Shown here piece by piece: positions 25,142 to 37,196 of a DNA stretch of 64,000 nt. This stretch comes from Rehmannia glutinosa. Lineage: Eukaryota > Streptophyta > Magnoliopsida > Lamiales > Orobanchaceae. The stretch lies in assembly GCA_016081115.2 (NCBI GenBank), contig JABTTQ020003409.1:1-64000 (forward strand), given 5' to 3'. Position numbers and translations under genes: made by a program. The notes beneath the pieces were generated by a model that saw nothing but the letters and a program-made list of their open reading frames with translations, had not been told where the DNA came from and did not search any database. Each line of letters opens with the position of its first letter. The stretch's first letter is position 1.

Positions 25142-25717
25142 GGGCCTGTTTGTTTATGTTTCCATGGTCCATTTCCAGTTTCTGGAGTTGGAAATAGAAT
25201 TTTGAGAATTTATTGGTTTTCGTGTGGAAATTGAGATTGTGTTTGGATGAATGAATTGAAATGTGTTTTATGTAGGGTTGGAAATGAGATTGTGTTTGGT
25301 TTGAGTAGTTTTGAAATATTATTTTATGTATTTAATAATTGAAAAGTTGGTAGTGGTGGGGTCCACTTCAATATTTTAATTTGAATATATAATATTATAT
25401 TTATAAGATTAAGTTGGTGGGTCCCATTAGATAGTTATAATTAAAAAATAGTAATATTTTAAGTAGATATAGTTGATAATAGTGGGTCCCACATATATAA
25501 TTGGGTTAAAATATGAGAATAGTGATTGATAAGTAATGATGAGTGATGTAGGGTAGTGTATAGGTTTGAGAATAGAAATTATAGGTTTGAGATGTTGTGA
25601 AAAATAGAAAATGAAAAGGATGATTTCCATTGAAAATTTTATGAACAAACATGATTCCAATTTTATGTATAGTTGGAAACTGGAAAGAGGCCATTGGAAA
25701 CATAAACAAACAAGGCC
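25142..25717. mobile_element. Tourist/PIF-Harbinger-like MITE
   Basis: The left end is gggcctgtttgtttatgttt and the right end is aaacataaacaaacaaggcc, an inverted repeat extending through a (t)tccatgg/ccattgga block. The flanking TTA at 25139-25141 and 25718-25720 is the target duplication typical of PIF-Harbinger MITEs. The interior is AT-rich, with gggtcccac repeats and no gene. Confidence 0.8.
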
Positions 25718-25729
25718 TTACCATCCCAA

Positions 25730-26716
25730 CTAGGATGGCAATGGGTAAGATACTCATCCATTTAAAGTTATCCATACCCAAATCCTATAATATTTATACT
25801 ATCTGTACCATCCCAAACCCGATTAAAAACTACATCTATTACCCGTACACATCCCAAATCCATTTATCGATACCCCCGTACTCAATGGCATAGCCAGGAA
25901 TAAAACGGGGGTGGGCCAATATACGAAATTGGGGTGGGCCAGTTAAAAAATTAAAAAAAAAACCATATAAAAATTAAATATTTTTTTTTCTAAAACAATT
26001 TACCTATAATTTTTTAAAAAAGGGGGGGTGTTGGCCCCCCAGCTACGCCATTGCCTGTACCACCCATACCCGCCTAAAGCCCATTTATTTATATAAAAAC
26101 TTATAATTATATGAATATTTAAATAACTATTTAAATGGACACCCTACCAAAAAATAATTATTATATAAAAAAATGCTAATATGTTAAATTTTTAATAAAT
26201 ATAACAATTAAGTATTTTAATTTTGTAAGTCACTACATGCTATCATCATTCAACTAAATCAAAATTCAAAAGTATCACATATGCACAATGTAACCAATAC
26301 ATTCCTTAGAACTACATAATCAACTCTAGTACATCATTTAATTTATAAAACTACACCATCAGACATATAGTTTTATCAAGTTTGACAAAGATAAAACAAA
26401 GTTGATATGCTTACAGATTCAAAATAAATAACAACCGTATATCTTCTTTGTATAAAATAAAAATTTATGTTGGCTTTTATGAAAAAATGTATAATGTCGG
26501 ATGAAAAAAATAAATGGATGTTAGTAAGGGGTAAACGAGTTGGGGTAGTGGTGGGTATCCGAGGGGTAAAACCATACCCTACCCATATATAAATGGGTAA
26601 TAATTTCTCATACCATAGTTGATAGTTGTCCAAATTCGAATAAAATAACCCATACCCGTCTCATTAGGGTCTGGATGGGTGGGTACCCACGTCTACCCGT
26701 CCCGCTGCCATCCCTA
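25730..26716. mobile_element. hAT-like MITE with a nested second element
   Basis: The ends taggatggcaatgggta and tacccgtcccgctgccatcccta (last 20 bases of that type) form an inverted repeat, and atcccaac flanks both sides as an 8-bp duplication typical of hAT elements. At about 25885-26051 a different element is nested in it: it starts atggcatagccagg, contains gggtgggccaatatacg, and ends ggccccccagctacgccat. That nested family recurs at 38082-38275. Confidence 0.7.
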
Positions 26717-26751
26717 ATCCCAACGTTATTGGACCAGTTTAAGCCTAAAAT

Positions 26752-27250
26752 ATGACAAGGTTTGTCTACCGTAGCTCGACTTGGGCCTCTTGGCCCAGTT
26801 GAGTGTTACTGTGTGAGCATTAGAGTGAACAACCCGACCCAAAGTCTGAACCAAATCTCTCCTCTCTTCTCACCTTTTTTCCCTAACCCCTCAAGGCTCA
26901 AACCCTGCCAAGATTCTTTAACCAAGGTGCAAATTTCATTACTATTTTCTATATTATCGGCTTTTTTATTATTATTGTTATTATTTATGAGAACTGCTAT
27001 TGGTGATGAATAGAGGCTATGATAAGATTTTTAGGATGATTTTGTTTCCGTGCCTTTTTCCCCATGTGACGTTTTCTTTTCATGTGTGGGATTAGCTTCA
27101 CAAGAAAATAAATTTCTGTAGGGTTTATATAATTTTTCCATTTCTTGTTTGATTGTTGAGGTTTTATTTGGTTTGGCTCCAAAAGGGATGCTGCCCCGAT
27201 TGCTGAAAAAATGATTTTTTTAAAGCAATATGCCACTATGTGATAATTGA
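26752..27250 (+). promoter_or_regulatory. Promoter and leader of the bL36 gene; copy B of the duplicated block
   Basis: It carries the inverted site II pair TGGGCC (26782-26787) and GGCCCA (26792-26797), spaced exactly as in copy A at 11265-11280. The surrounding sequence, including aaggtttgtc.acc, tagctcgacttgggcctctt and acaacccgacccaaagt, is nearly the same as copy A. Homology resumes after an insert of about 150 bases at gctatgataaga and continues through tcatgtgtgggat, ggtttggctcca and taaagcaatat. The leader then leads into a long 5'UTR intron that ends at the tcgtag acceptor at 29101-29106, one base before the bL36 ATG. Confidence 0.65.
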
Positions 27251-28583
27251 TAGACAAAATGGGTAAACTTAATTTACCTGCTTAATTTACAGAGTTCTTT
27301 TGTTCAGAAGAGCTTAAGATGGTTTTGGAGTTGTTTCATTTCTTTATAGATTTCTAGTTATCAACTTCTAGTTTGCTGGTATAGTGGTATTAACATCATT
27401 TATATTAATTGTGCTTTTTCATGCCCCAGTCTTATGATTCTTGTCACTTGTCTGGATGACTAGCTGTTGTTTTCCTTGCTTATGATTTTTCCGATGTTAC
27501 ATGTTTTGGCTGACCGAAGTTGATTGCTTATAGACATTGTTATTTTGTAAATTGTGAATCAATCGAGTTGACTTAAATGATGTACGATCTTGGACCATCT
27601 TCGTCAAATTAAGAGTCAGTTCATTTTGAATCTTATTTTTATATTTCCGGCATTTTTATGGGTGAAATTTTTCACAAAGTTTTCGTGTAAAACTGAAATA
27701 CATTTGGATAAGTATATCTCAATGATAACTACATGGGTTGGTAATAATGTAATTTTTTTAATAATATTCTCCACACGAACATGTGAAATATTAGTAGGTC
27801 GGAAACGAATTTTGAAAATGAAAATAAGTTGTGCTCCAGATGAAAATGGGTAAGAGATGTATTTTCAGAGTTTCAAGTAGTAAAACTACAAAGATATTCT
27901 TTGAAAATGAAAACAAACAGGCCCTAAGAGTTGAAGCTAGATTTTGTTGTAGCTGATTGACCCTGTGGATTTCTCGAGACTTTATGTCAAGGTTTGACCT
28001 CAATTGTTATTCATTTAAATTGCCAGTTCCTTTTGGTGGTTGTTTTCATTTGAACTTGTGTGTAGATGCTGGTTGAATGGTTTAACATAAGTAGTTGTTG
28101 CTATCTTAATGAAAATCGACTTGAGTATCTCTGTAAGAACTAATTAGATGAAAAAGGGAACTTATCTCAAAATAATAAAATAGTTAATTTTTTAGAGAAG
28201 TTTATGTTTCAAGATTTTGTGGTCGATTGTTTAATTTCAATTGCTGCATCATCAGTGTCAACTAATTCTCTTGTTTCAGCTCCACTTTACCCCACTGGAA
28301 CACCTTTTAACGAATTCACTGTGCTCCGTAGATATAAATAGAGGAGGAAGAGGGGGCGTGGAAGTTTTTACATTCATTCTTTCAAGTCAGATCTTTCCTC
28401 CGGTGTTTCACTAAATAGCTTAGCAACTTCAAAGCTTCCGTGCTTGCCCCTTTAGTTTAGTTAGATTGAAGGCTCATTTTGGGACGAGTTGGAAGAGGAA
28501 TTTATAATTCATGCACGGAAATTCAAAAAAGAAAATAGGAAATCAGTGTGAAAAATAAAAATTCTGACACCAATCATTTACGA

Positions 28584-28868
28584 GGGATAATTACAACAAA
28601 GCCCCTGAGGTTTGGGCTAATTACAAAACAATCCAGGGATTTTTGAAAATTACGAAAAACCCCTTGAGGTATTTTGTCTTAAGTTTAAGGGGGTAACTGT
28701 AATATTTCTATAAAAATCAGGGGGTTTTTGAAATGTTTTTTTCTCATGAAGGGGGAAAATGTGAGACGGAATTAAATCTCAATTTTTTTTTTGTAATTTT
28801 CAAAAATCTCTGGACTTTTTTGTAGTTATCCCAAATCTCAGGGTTCCTTTTTTTTTCCTAACTATCCC
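28584..28868. mobile_element. GGGATAA-family MITE in the bL36 5'UTR intron
   Basis: It starts gggataattacaacaaagcc and ends cctaactatccc, with the cctgaggtttgggctaatta block after the start and an atctcagggttcc block before the end. No matching 9-base duplication could be found, so this copy is older or altered at its edges. Confidence 0.65.
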
Positions 28869-29107
28869 TATAAATTATTTAATCCCGTTATGAGATATTT
28901 CTGTTTGCTTCTTTTCCGAAATACAGAATCCTTTCAATCTTCTTGGATATTGAACTCTACCTTATCAATCATGAATCACCTTTCTCTTGTTTATACTTTC
29001 TTCAATGGTAGAATTATTTTCATGCACAACTCTGTCACAATTCCATTATATCTTATTCTCATTTATTTGATATGTTCTGATGGCTATCTTCCCTGGCCTG
29101 TCGTAGG

Positions 29108-30475
29108 ATGAAGGTCCGTTCATCAGTAAAGAAAATGTGTGAGTTTTGTCGGACCGTGAAGCGACGTGGGCGCGTGTATGTCTTGTGCACTGCTAATCCC
29201 AAACACAAGCAGCGCCAAGGCATGTCCACATTTGCATATGAAGGCCCATTGCCGCCAGTGTACGTATCTGAGATTTTGTCCTTCTCTAATGTTCATGGTT
29301 GTGTAAAATAGATTGTCAAGTTTGTGCATGCAGTTTGAAATGAGTAGAAATTGGCGGCCAAGTCTGTTTTATTTTGATTTAGAAAAATAGGATCTGAATG
29401 TTGATGCCGTTGATTCCTCTGCCATAGGTTGTTCCAAGTTGTGCTTGTGCATGAGTATATTTCACAGTTTCCAAGCATTAGAAAGATGTGCAGGATGTTA
29501 GATAGGTGGCTTGATTTGATAACCTTTTCTGAAAATCTTAAAATTTACAGTTTATCTTTTCTCATACAAATGGTTAAACAGTTCCTGTTAGGTCCATTTT
29601 CCTGAACTATGTCAGGCACCTTGAAGCTTTCAATAATTCTAAAAAGTATATCAACTTTAAAGTCTGCCCTCTAGACGTCTATAGTTAAACGGGTCTTTCT
29701 ATAGTGGACCCTTTATGTTGCTCGCAGTCTACTATTGTCTATTGACCTTTGTTCATAGGTTGGTCAAGGGCATTAAACCACTCACTTCCCTAAGGGTCCT
29801 GGAAGACCACGAGCAATACCCTGGTTCATCCAAGAATTTCACATATTTATACGCAAATTTTTTCTCTTTGGTAACATTTGTAACATTTAAGTTTGGACTT
29901 TGGTGTCTGCCTGTGAGAAATGGCATTACAATGTGGCAGATAGGGAGTGACATCAATTACTGGGTCAAGAAATGGGATATTGAGAATAGGGTTTGTGAAT
30001 TTGTGATCCTTCCCATGCAGTTTTAATTTGAGTCACAAATGGATGGTTGCATTTAATTTGCAAAAACTTACACCGTTACACATTTGCGAAAAAAAAAATA
30101 AAAATGTTTTGCATTGGGATTTGTAATTTCTTTGTTCTTAGTAAACATGCAATACATTTGCTGTCCTTATGCAATATTTACTGGAAAGTATTGCAATTTA
30201 ATAGAAATACATCAATTCTTCAGCCTCCTTATGATTTTGAAAAATCAGCACTGCTTTGAATTTAGCCACAGTCTTTCTGGGTTGGCTTCTGGTGGAATTA
30301 ATGTTTTTGCAATATGAACAGTAGGTCTTTAGTGACGAGTTCGAAAGAGACGACATCAGTTGCTCAAAGTGGTCTCCCTGCTCTTATATCCCACAAGAAT
30401 CAGACATTGACAGTGACACCGTGGTGGAGAGTTGGACTTGTTTCTCGCCTCTTCAATCAGGGTAACAACCAGTAA
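29108..30475 (+). CDS. Ribosomal protein bL36, mitochondrial type, nuclear-encoded
   Basis: Two exons, 29108-29259 and 30325-30475, join in phase 2 (GT+G) to give 100 residues. The N-terminus MKVRSSVKKMCEFC is the classic bL36 start, and the zinc ligands Cys11, Cys14, Cys27 and His33 (C-x2-C-x12-C-x5-H) are all present in the first 38 residues. The plant-specific C-terminal extension reads SSKETTSVAQSGLPAL and ends WWRVGLVSRLFNQGNNQ. Known nuclear bL36 of plants is of similar length (about 100 aa) and is thought to serve the mitochondrial large subunit, because plastids encode their own rpl36. No cleavable presequence is visible. The 5'UTR intron acceptor sits directly before the ATG. The promoter block is shared with the gene at 11920. 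Confidence 0.95.
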
Positions 30476-30815
30476 GCAAGCGTATATGGATGGTGCTGGG
30501 AAGGTTTTATTTAACTTGTACCATAAAAAACCATTTAATGGTATCAACTATGAAGAAAGAAATGTCAGTACGGGATTTTATTACCTTCTGCTCACATTTT
30601 TAATGATTCTAGGCCGCAATTGTCATATGATTGCGAGTTGTAGTCCCTTTTATCAATTTCAAGAATGAAGATTTGAGTAGGCATTGAAGACTCTTTAGTT
30701 TTTCATTTGGTATTTTTCGAATGGTGAGTTCTACATGTCCTATTCTTTTTTGTGTGAGATGTTAGGCTGGCTACAAGGAATAATTACAAAAAATACCTTT
30801 CAGGTTTAGTTTAAG

Positions 30816-31050
30816 TAGAGTTGTCAATTTTGGCCCGGCCTGGGGTATACTTTCTTAGGCCCAAAATGGACCGGGCTAAGCCCATTAGTCCCGAAAAACG
30901 GCATGACCCGGTTGGCCCGATTTTCCTTTGTATTTTCGTGGGATGGGTTCCAAAAATAGTGGTTCGGTTACTGTTTTCCCCGGCCCGGTCTGCCTAGACC
31001 AATTTTGGCTTTGGCCCGGCTGGCTGGGCCCGACCTGTTTGACACCTCTA
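30816..31050. mobile_element. hAT-like MITE
   Basis: The ends tagagttgtcaattttggcc and tttgacacctcta are inverted repeats. An 8-base perfect duplication, agtttaag, flanks it at 30808-30815 and 31051-31058. The interior is rich in ggcccgg/ccgggc, typical of this MITE type. It is inserted into a decayed GGGATAA-family copy (about 30778-31140). Confidence 0.88.
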
Positions 31051-31142
31051 AGTTTAAGCATGGAAAAACTTAGACATCTTTCAAAATTACGAATATCCTC
31101 TTCATGTATTTTACATATTGCGCGCATACAGGGGTGTTTGTA

Positions 31143-31900
31143 AAACTTTCAATGAGCATAAACATTATATGTATATATATAAGTTTGGGGATTGAGGCGA
31201 TTGCTTTCAATCATAAGATGCATATCATGTCCAGCCCTGGTAGTCCGTCCAAACTCCAACGTATATGGAAATACAATGAAAGAAGGTCTTGCTAGAATGG
31301 ATCAGTTAGAGTTGCCATCCTTCAGAATTGCTCAGAGGATTTAGATTGTACAGACATTTTGTAATTTCTTGATGTTAATACATAGGTTGGGGATGTGACC
31401 TCAATCCCCCATCCCTCATTGGGATGCTTTACACAAAAAAAAAATAAAACGAAAGAAGTTGCCAATATAGATCTTGCATAAATTTGTCATATGGTAGACA
31501 TAAGTCGCAGCATACATTAAAAAATAGGAAATTTAACATAGTAGTAATGAAAGGTATTTGCAGTGGCCTAATACAATAACACAATAACCCAGCAACCCAC
31601 TCTGGGTGTGTCGTGCAGAACAACAGGAAAAGGAAGCCCAAACGAAAAAAACTTACAAATGAAAGAAAACCACAAGCCAAAGACACATGAGAACTAATAA
31701 ATTAAATAAATTGCTAGCACACAACACCATTTTCTTGTCTAGAAAAGATCACATCTTATATAAACTCGAGCTTGCAAAAGAAGAAAATATTCCAGTTCCA
31801 GCACGACCTATCACAGCTTGATACGAGCTCCAGTCTTCCGGAATAGGTTTGGGCGGGGCTGAGATGTAATTTTTTGCATGCTGCCATATCCGACGGCCAA
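31143..31900. other. Convergent intergenic spacer
   Basis: The spacer lies between the 3' ends of the bL36 gene (plus) and the NOI gene (minus). It must hold both 3'UTRs, but no clear termination signal could be chosen. Nothing else is supported. Confidence 0.4.
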
Positions 31901-31907
31901 GAGCTGC

Positions 31908-34900
31908 TCATGATTCTGCTGAAGCAGATTGCATGCAGCAAAACCATTTCTTCTGCAAATCATGATACTCACCAAATCAGAGTGAAGCACAATGTATTTG
32001 CCCACAAGAATAATAACATAAAATTCATGCTGCCTGTTTTTTTCTTTCAAATTATCTTTATCCATATGTTATTACGTTCTGAGCCCTCATGACGATATTT
32101 GTCATTTATGCAATGCAATAATATTATTGCGTTAATTTATCAACTTCAGTTTTTGCTTATCATAAATTCATAACAAAGCAACTTCTATATCAAACCTAAA
32201 AGCACACTTGTCACCACAAGCTTGTAGCTCAACTGTTATCGCTCACCCTTTGTAAGGGTGTTGATGGGGATTCGAATCCGGTATCTTTCAGTTTCTTTGA
32301 AATTTGTCCCCTCACCTCCAACCAGTACTCTCAACTTATTTCAAAAAAATAAAAGCACACTAGTCAACTGGAACAACTACGGAAACAGTAAATCCAAGCA
32401 ATTACAATCTAAAAGGTAACCCGTGAATGGGTAATAAAAAGGTATGCAACAACTACATCTTAAAATTTAGGGATGATTAAAAACACCCCTGAGGTTTAGA
32501 CTAATTACAAAAGTCTCCAGTTATCTTTCAAAATTACAACCCCCTTATTGTGTTACAAACACCCCCTCGAGGTTTGTATTTACCCAACAAATATGCCCCT
32601 CTTGAGGGGTGAGTAATTTTGAAAGATAAATGTAATTAGGCTAAACCTAATAGGTTTTTGTAATTATCCCTAAAATTTAATGAGTAACTCGAACTCCGCC
32701 TGCATATAGACAGGGCAACCCGTCTATATGTTGCCGGTCCCAAGCCCGGATAAAGGAGGAGGGTTGCGTTAGGTCGGCGACAACAGTAAAACTCTTGTCA
32801 TTTCCTTATGGTATAGATCATATAAGACATCGTGATAAGGCTAGGATGCTCCCGTAAGAGAGTGCGCCGCAGGTCCGACCGCGGTGTCTTGGCAAGGACC
32901 GCTACACCTCCATAAGGGCTTGGGTGTAGTGAAAAATACACAAGAGCCCTCACACACTAATAAGAGGAACACAAATGATAATAAGAAAATTAGAAAGTAT
33001 AGAATTGGCAGTTGGAACATAGGTACTTTGTGAGGTAAAACTATAGAGCTCGTAGATATTATGAAAAGACGAAACATAGATATTATGTGTATCCAAGAGA
33101 CTAAATGGGTAGGCGAGAGGCTAAGACACTAGATACTACAGGTTATAAGCTTTGGTATAGTGGAAAAGATAGAACTAGGAATGGGGTGGGTATCATTGTA
33201 GATCCTCTCTTCATAGATCAAGTAGTAGGAGTAACTAGAAAAGGAGATAGAATCATATCCCTTAAAATTGTAGTAGGTAATGAACTTATAAATATTGTTA
33301 ATGTATATGCACCTCAAGTAGGATTAGATGATGCTACTAATTTAAATTTTGGAAAGATTTAGAAACTCTAATGCAATCAATCCTCAAAATGAAAAAGTCA
33401 TCATAGGTGGAGACTTAAATGAACATGTTGGGAAGGATAATGAAGATTATGAAAGGGTCCATCGAGGATATGGCTTTAGCTCGCTCGTAACAATGAGGGT
33501 AGAACCATCCACAGACTTTGCGATTTGCTTATGATTTTATTATAGGTAATACCTTCTTTAAAAAGAGAGACGAACATTTAATCACATTTAAAAGTGGTCC
33601 TAACAAATCATAAATTGACTACTTTCTAACGGTAAAAACGACGAGAAAAATATGCAAAAATTGCAAAGTAATACCCGGAGAAAGCCTCACCACCCAACAT
33701 AGACTACTAGTTTTGGATATCAAACTTATTAACATACACTTAAAGAGAAAAAAAATTAACATACCGAGAATTAAGTGGTGAAACTTAAAGAATATAGAAA
33801 AAAGAGATAGTTTTGTCAAATCTCTAGTAGAAACCATTGATTGGAAAGTGGAAGACAAAGCCGATGAAACATGGAACTATGTAACTACTCAAATGAAAAA
33901 GATCGCAAAAGAAACATTAGGGGTGTCAAATGGTAATAAATGGAATAAAGAGTCATGGTGGTGGAATCAAGAAATCCAAGAAAAGGTAAAGGAAAAAGGA
34001 ACTAGTTATAAAGTATTGTATTCCTGTAAAAACGAAGAAAACCTTAAAAGATATAAAGACGCCAAAAAAAAGTAAGAAGAGCAATATATGAAGCAAAAAC
34101 CAAGGCATATGAAGATTTCTATAAGAAACTAGATACTAAAGAAGAGAGAAAGATATATATAAAATAGCAAAATTTAGAGAAAAACAAACAAGAGATCTAA
34201 CCCAAATTAAATGCATAAAAGATGAAAATGAAAACATTTTAGTGAAAGACGAGGACATAAAAGATCGATGGAAGAGGTATTTCAATAATCTTTTTAATGA
34301 ACCGAAGAGGAATGAAGTCACATTAGGGGAACTAGGACAATGAATCGAATAGAAACCGTACCTTTTATCGTAGAATTCAACTTCATGAAACAGAAAAAGC
34401 ACTAAACAAAATGAAAGCGCAAAGCGGTTGGCACAGATGATATACCAATTGAAGCGTGGAAATGTTTAGGTGGAGTTGGAATTGCATGGCTTACTAAATT
34501 ATTTAATGTTATTCTAAAAACTAAGAAAATGCCCGATGAATGGAGAAAAAGTATATTGATACCTATATATAAAAGCAAAGGGGATATACAAAATTGTGCA
34601 AATTACACGGGAAATTAAATTAATAAGTCATACAATGAAACTATGGGAAAGAGTTATAGAAGCAAGAATAAGAAATGAAACTAGTATATTAGATAATCAA
34701 TTTGGCTTCATGGGAAGATCCACAATTGAAGCTATACACTTAATTAGACGATTATGTGAACAATATAATGAGAGAAAACAAGATTTACATATGATTTTTA
34801 TTGATCTTGAAAAGGCATACGATAGAGTCAACCGTGATATAATGTGGCGCGTATTGGAAAAAAGAGGAATAAAAATAGCCTACATAGATGCCATAAAAGA

Positions 34901-37196
34901 TATGTATGATGGTATAACAACATGTATTAGGACACCAACAGGAATATCTAGTGAATTCCCAAACACTATAGGTTTGCATCAGGGATCTGCTCTAAGCCCG
35001 TACCTTTTTATCCTAATAATTGATGAAATCACTAAACACTTACAAAAATCCATTCCCTGAATGTATGTTATTTGCGGACGATATAGTTTTAATTGATGAA
35101 ACAAGGGAAGGAGTAAATGCAAAATTGGAAGTTTGGAGAGAAGCACTCGAATCAAAAAGGTTTTACTATAAGTAGGGCTAAAACAGAATACATGGAATGC
35201 CACTTTAGTAAAAACAACAGAACAATGAGACGAAAGTTAAAATTGATGGACATGAAGTGAGTATAACAAAGAGTTTTAAATACTTAGGATCTATAATTGA
35301 AGAGAACAGAGAAATCAATAAAGATGTCACACATAGGATCCAGGACGGGTTGGAATAAATGGAGGAGTGCATCTTCTATCCTTTGTGACCGTAAAATACC
35401 ATTAAAATTGAAAGGAAAATTTTATAAAACGGCCATAAGGCCCCAATGCTTTATGGAGCGAGAATGTTGGGCGACTAAATATGAACACGAACAAAAAATG
35501 AGGGTAGCAGAGATGAGAATGCTAAGATGGATGTGCGGACACACTAGATTAGATAGAATAAGAAATGAACACATTAGAAACAAAGTGGGAGTAGCACCAA
35601 TAGACGAGAAAATTAGAGAAACACGATTAAGATGGTTTGGACATGTTTATAGGAAACCTTTAGATGCACCTGTGCGACGTTTAGAAGGTAGAAAATCAAT
35701 CACTCACACAAATCAAAAGAGGAAGAGGTAGGCCTAAAAAGACTTGGAAAGAAGCTATTAAACATGACATGTTATACCTAGAAATTAACGAAAATATGGC
35801 TTATGACCGTAAACGATGGCGCGATATGATCCGTATAGCCGACCCCACGTAGTGGGATTAAGGCTTAGTTTGTTGTTGTTGTTGTTGTATTTAATGAGTA
35901 ACTCGAATGAATTGCATTAACATGATACAGGAAAGAAGTGGTAGCTTCAAACAAATTATAACATTGAAGTAATCTATATAAGGAACCACTAAATATCAGG
36001 CGCAACTTACAGAATGAGGCTTTCCTAGAGTTGATCCATGCTTATACGTAGATTCATCCTTTGGCGGAGAGTCAGACTTTCCACCTGTCCTTTTCTCATT
36101 CCTAGCTTTGTTAAAGATGACAGTGAACCCTTCAGCAGACGCTGGATCATTGACATCCCATTCTCCAAATTTTGGTAATGGTAGACCTCTTTCCTGTGGA
36201 AATTACTAATTAATGTAAAAGATATGTGATTCGGCTCACCATGTAAATGAAAGGGAAGCGACACACAGGAATGCACCTCGACCTAAATCCATAATCATAA
36301 ACGGACCAGGCACCAAATGCAATAGAATGCACCAATTGGATAACAGCAGAAAGGCATCATGCATGAGCTATCAGCAGCAAGGACTCCACAACAAAATACA
36401 GTTGCACAAAGACGACCAAATAGGTTACATGCTTCCTAATTTCTGATATTTGGGAAATTTGTACGCTCGAAGTTAAGCTAGCGAATAAAGAAGCATACTA
36501 ATCCAAATGCATACATTCGACATTTCTGTCGCGTCGCAAATTCGCAATATACTACGGAGAATTTATACATGTTAAAACATTGAAAGCATGGGGACAATTA
36601 GCCAGGCAAAAGACTAATGGACACTGTCATAGAGCCAACAACCAAAAACCGACATTCTACATGTAGTCGAAATTTTGCTACTAAGCTAGAGATATTCTGG
36701 ATTACATAAAAGAACCGATTTTCTAAATGTTAGTTTTTCAGGTGTCATAAAATAAAGATAAACTTCAGTACATACAAAACTAAACAGAGATAATAGGTTA
36801 GAAACACCTAATTCATCCAAATGAAACGATAGGCAGAGTTGATTGATAAACAGAATCAGAAAGTTGCAACGAGCTATACTTTAGTTGAACAAATGAATTT
36901 ATTGATAGAAAATCCATTTACCATAGAAAATTATTGGAACTCAAGGGTTACTGAAAAGAAAAAAAATAGGTGCTTAATTATTTTCCATTGATGCTAAACT
37001 TGCAGCACAGTGCACAAAACTTTTGCTGTAACCAACTTGCAGCATAGCAACTCCCATAGACTTCAAAGAATCGACCATAATCAAGCGAAAATTCAAATTA
37101 ATTTCAAACAAAGCTGCTCAGAGATATAAATTCATACACAAGGGTAACACATAAGAGTAAAAATTGAAAAGAAGAAGCTGAAAAAGGTACCGCCAT
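31908..37196 (-). CDS. NOI/RIN4-like protein (AvrRpt2-cleavage domain), complete
   Basis: Three minus-strand exons: 37191-37196 (Met-Ala only), 36011-36193 and 31908-31952, giving 77 residues. Exon 2 encodes the NOI core: ERGLPLPKFGEWDVNDPASA then EGFTVIFNKARNEKRTGGK. PLPKFGEWD is the motif cut by the bacterial protease AvrRpt2 in RIN4 and NOI proteins. Exon 3 reads KKWFCCMQSASAES-stop, whose paired cysteines are the expected acylation site that holds such proteins at the plasma membrane. In known relatives the role is in immune signalling and membrane traffic; which NOI paralogue this is cannot be told. Intron 2 is about 4 kb because of a SINE, a MITE and an RTE LINE. Splice sites and phases are all consistent. 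Confidence 0.93.
32214..32349 (+). mobile_element. tRNA-derived SINE, copy 1
   Basis: The body has an A-box-like agcttgtagctcaactgtta and a B-box-like gattcgaatcc about 40 bases later, then a pyrimidine-rich body and a short A-rich tail. It is flanked by the direct repeat taaaagcacactwgtca (17 bases, one mismatch) at 32197-32213 and 32350-32366. The same family occurs at 62263-62393. It lies in NOI intron 2, antisense to the gene. Confidence 0.88.
32470..32670. mobile_element. GGGATAA-family Mutator-like MITE
   Basis: It starts gggatgattaaaaacacccc and ends ggtttttgtaattatccc. A perfect 9-base repeat, taaaattta, lies at 32461-32469 and 32671-32679. It sits in NOI intron 2, and its right duplication overlaps the left target duplication of the LINE. 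Confidence 0.88.
32694..35888 (+). mobile_element. RTE-type LINE, near full length, coding broken
   Basis: The plus-strand element is bounded by a perfect 19-base duplication, atttaatgagtaactcgaa, at 32675-32693 and 35889-35907. The 5' leader has the gccggtcccaagcccggata sequence typical of plant RTE elements. The endonuclease region (about 33000-33540) shows IGSWNIGTL-like start, IQETKWVG, KLWYSGKDRTRNGVGIIVD and NVYAPQVGLD. The reverse transcriptase (about 34400-35180) shows DNQFGFMGRSTIEAIHLIR, FIDLEKAYDRV and GLHQGSALSPYLF, followed by a frameshifted MLFADDIVLI. The C-terminal tail has MRMLRWMCGHTRLDRIRNE and RWFGHVYRKP. It ends gtagtgggattaaggcttag with a (GTT)n tail, as RTE elements do. 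Several stops and frame changes break the single long ORF. It lies antisense in NOI intron 2. Confidence 0.95.

Noticed and set aside
25651..25893. Open reading frame across 25651-25893
   Set aside because: It spans the end of the Tourist-like MITE and the start of the hAT-like MITE and has low-complexity composition. It is a chance frame.
28331..28345. tataaata-like box upstream of the bL36 start
   Set aside because: It lies inside the inferred 5'UTR intron, and the site II promoter block further upstream is a better candidate. It could still be an alternative promoter, but nothing else supports it.
30778..31140. A standalone full GGGATAA-family MITE at the bL36 3' side
   Set aside because: The left end is recognisable, but it is split by a hAT-like MITE and its right end and duplication cannot be placed, so only the inner element is listed.
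32214..32290. tRNA-like A and B boxes
   Set aside because: They belong to a SINE with target duplications and an A-tail; no cloverleaf of a working tRNA can be drawn from them.
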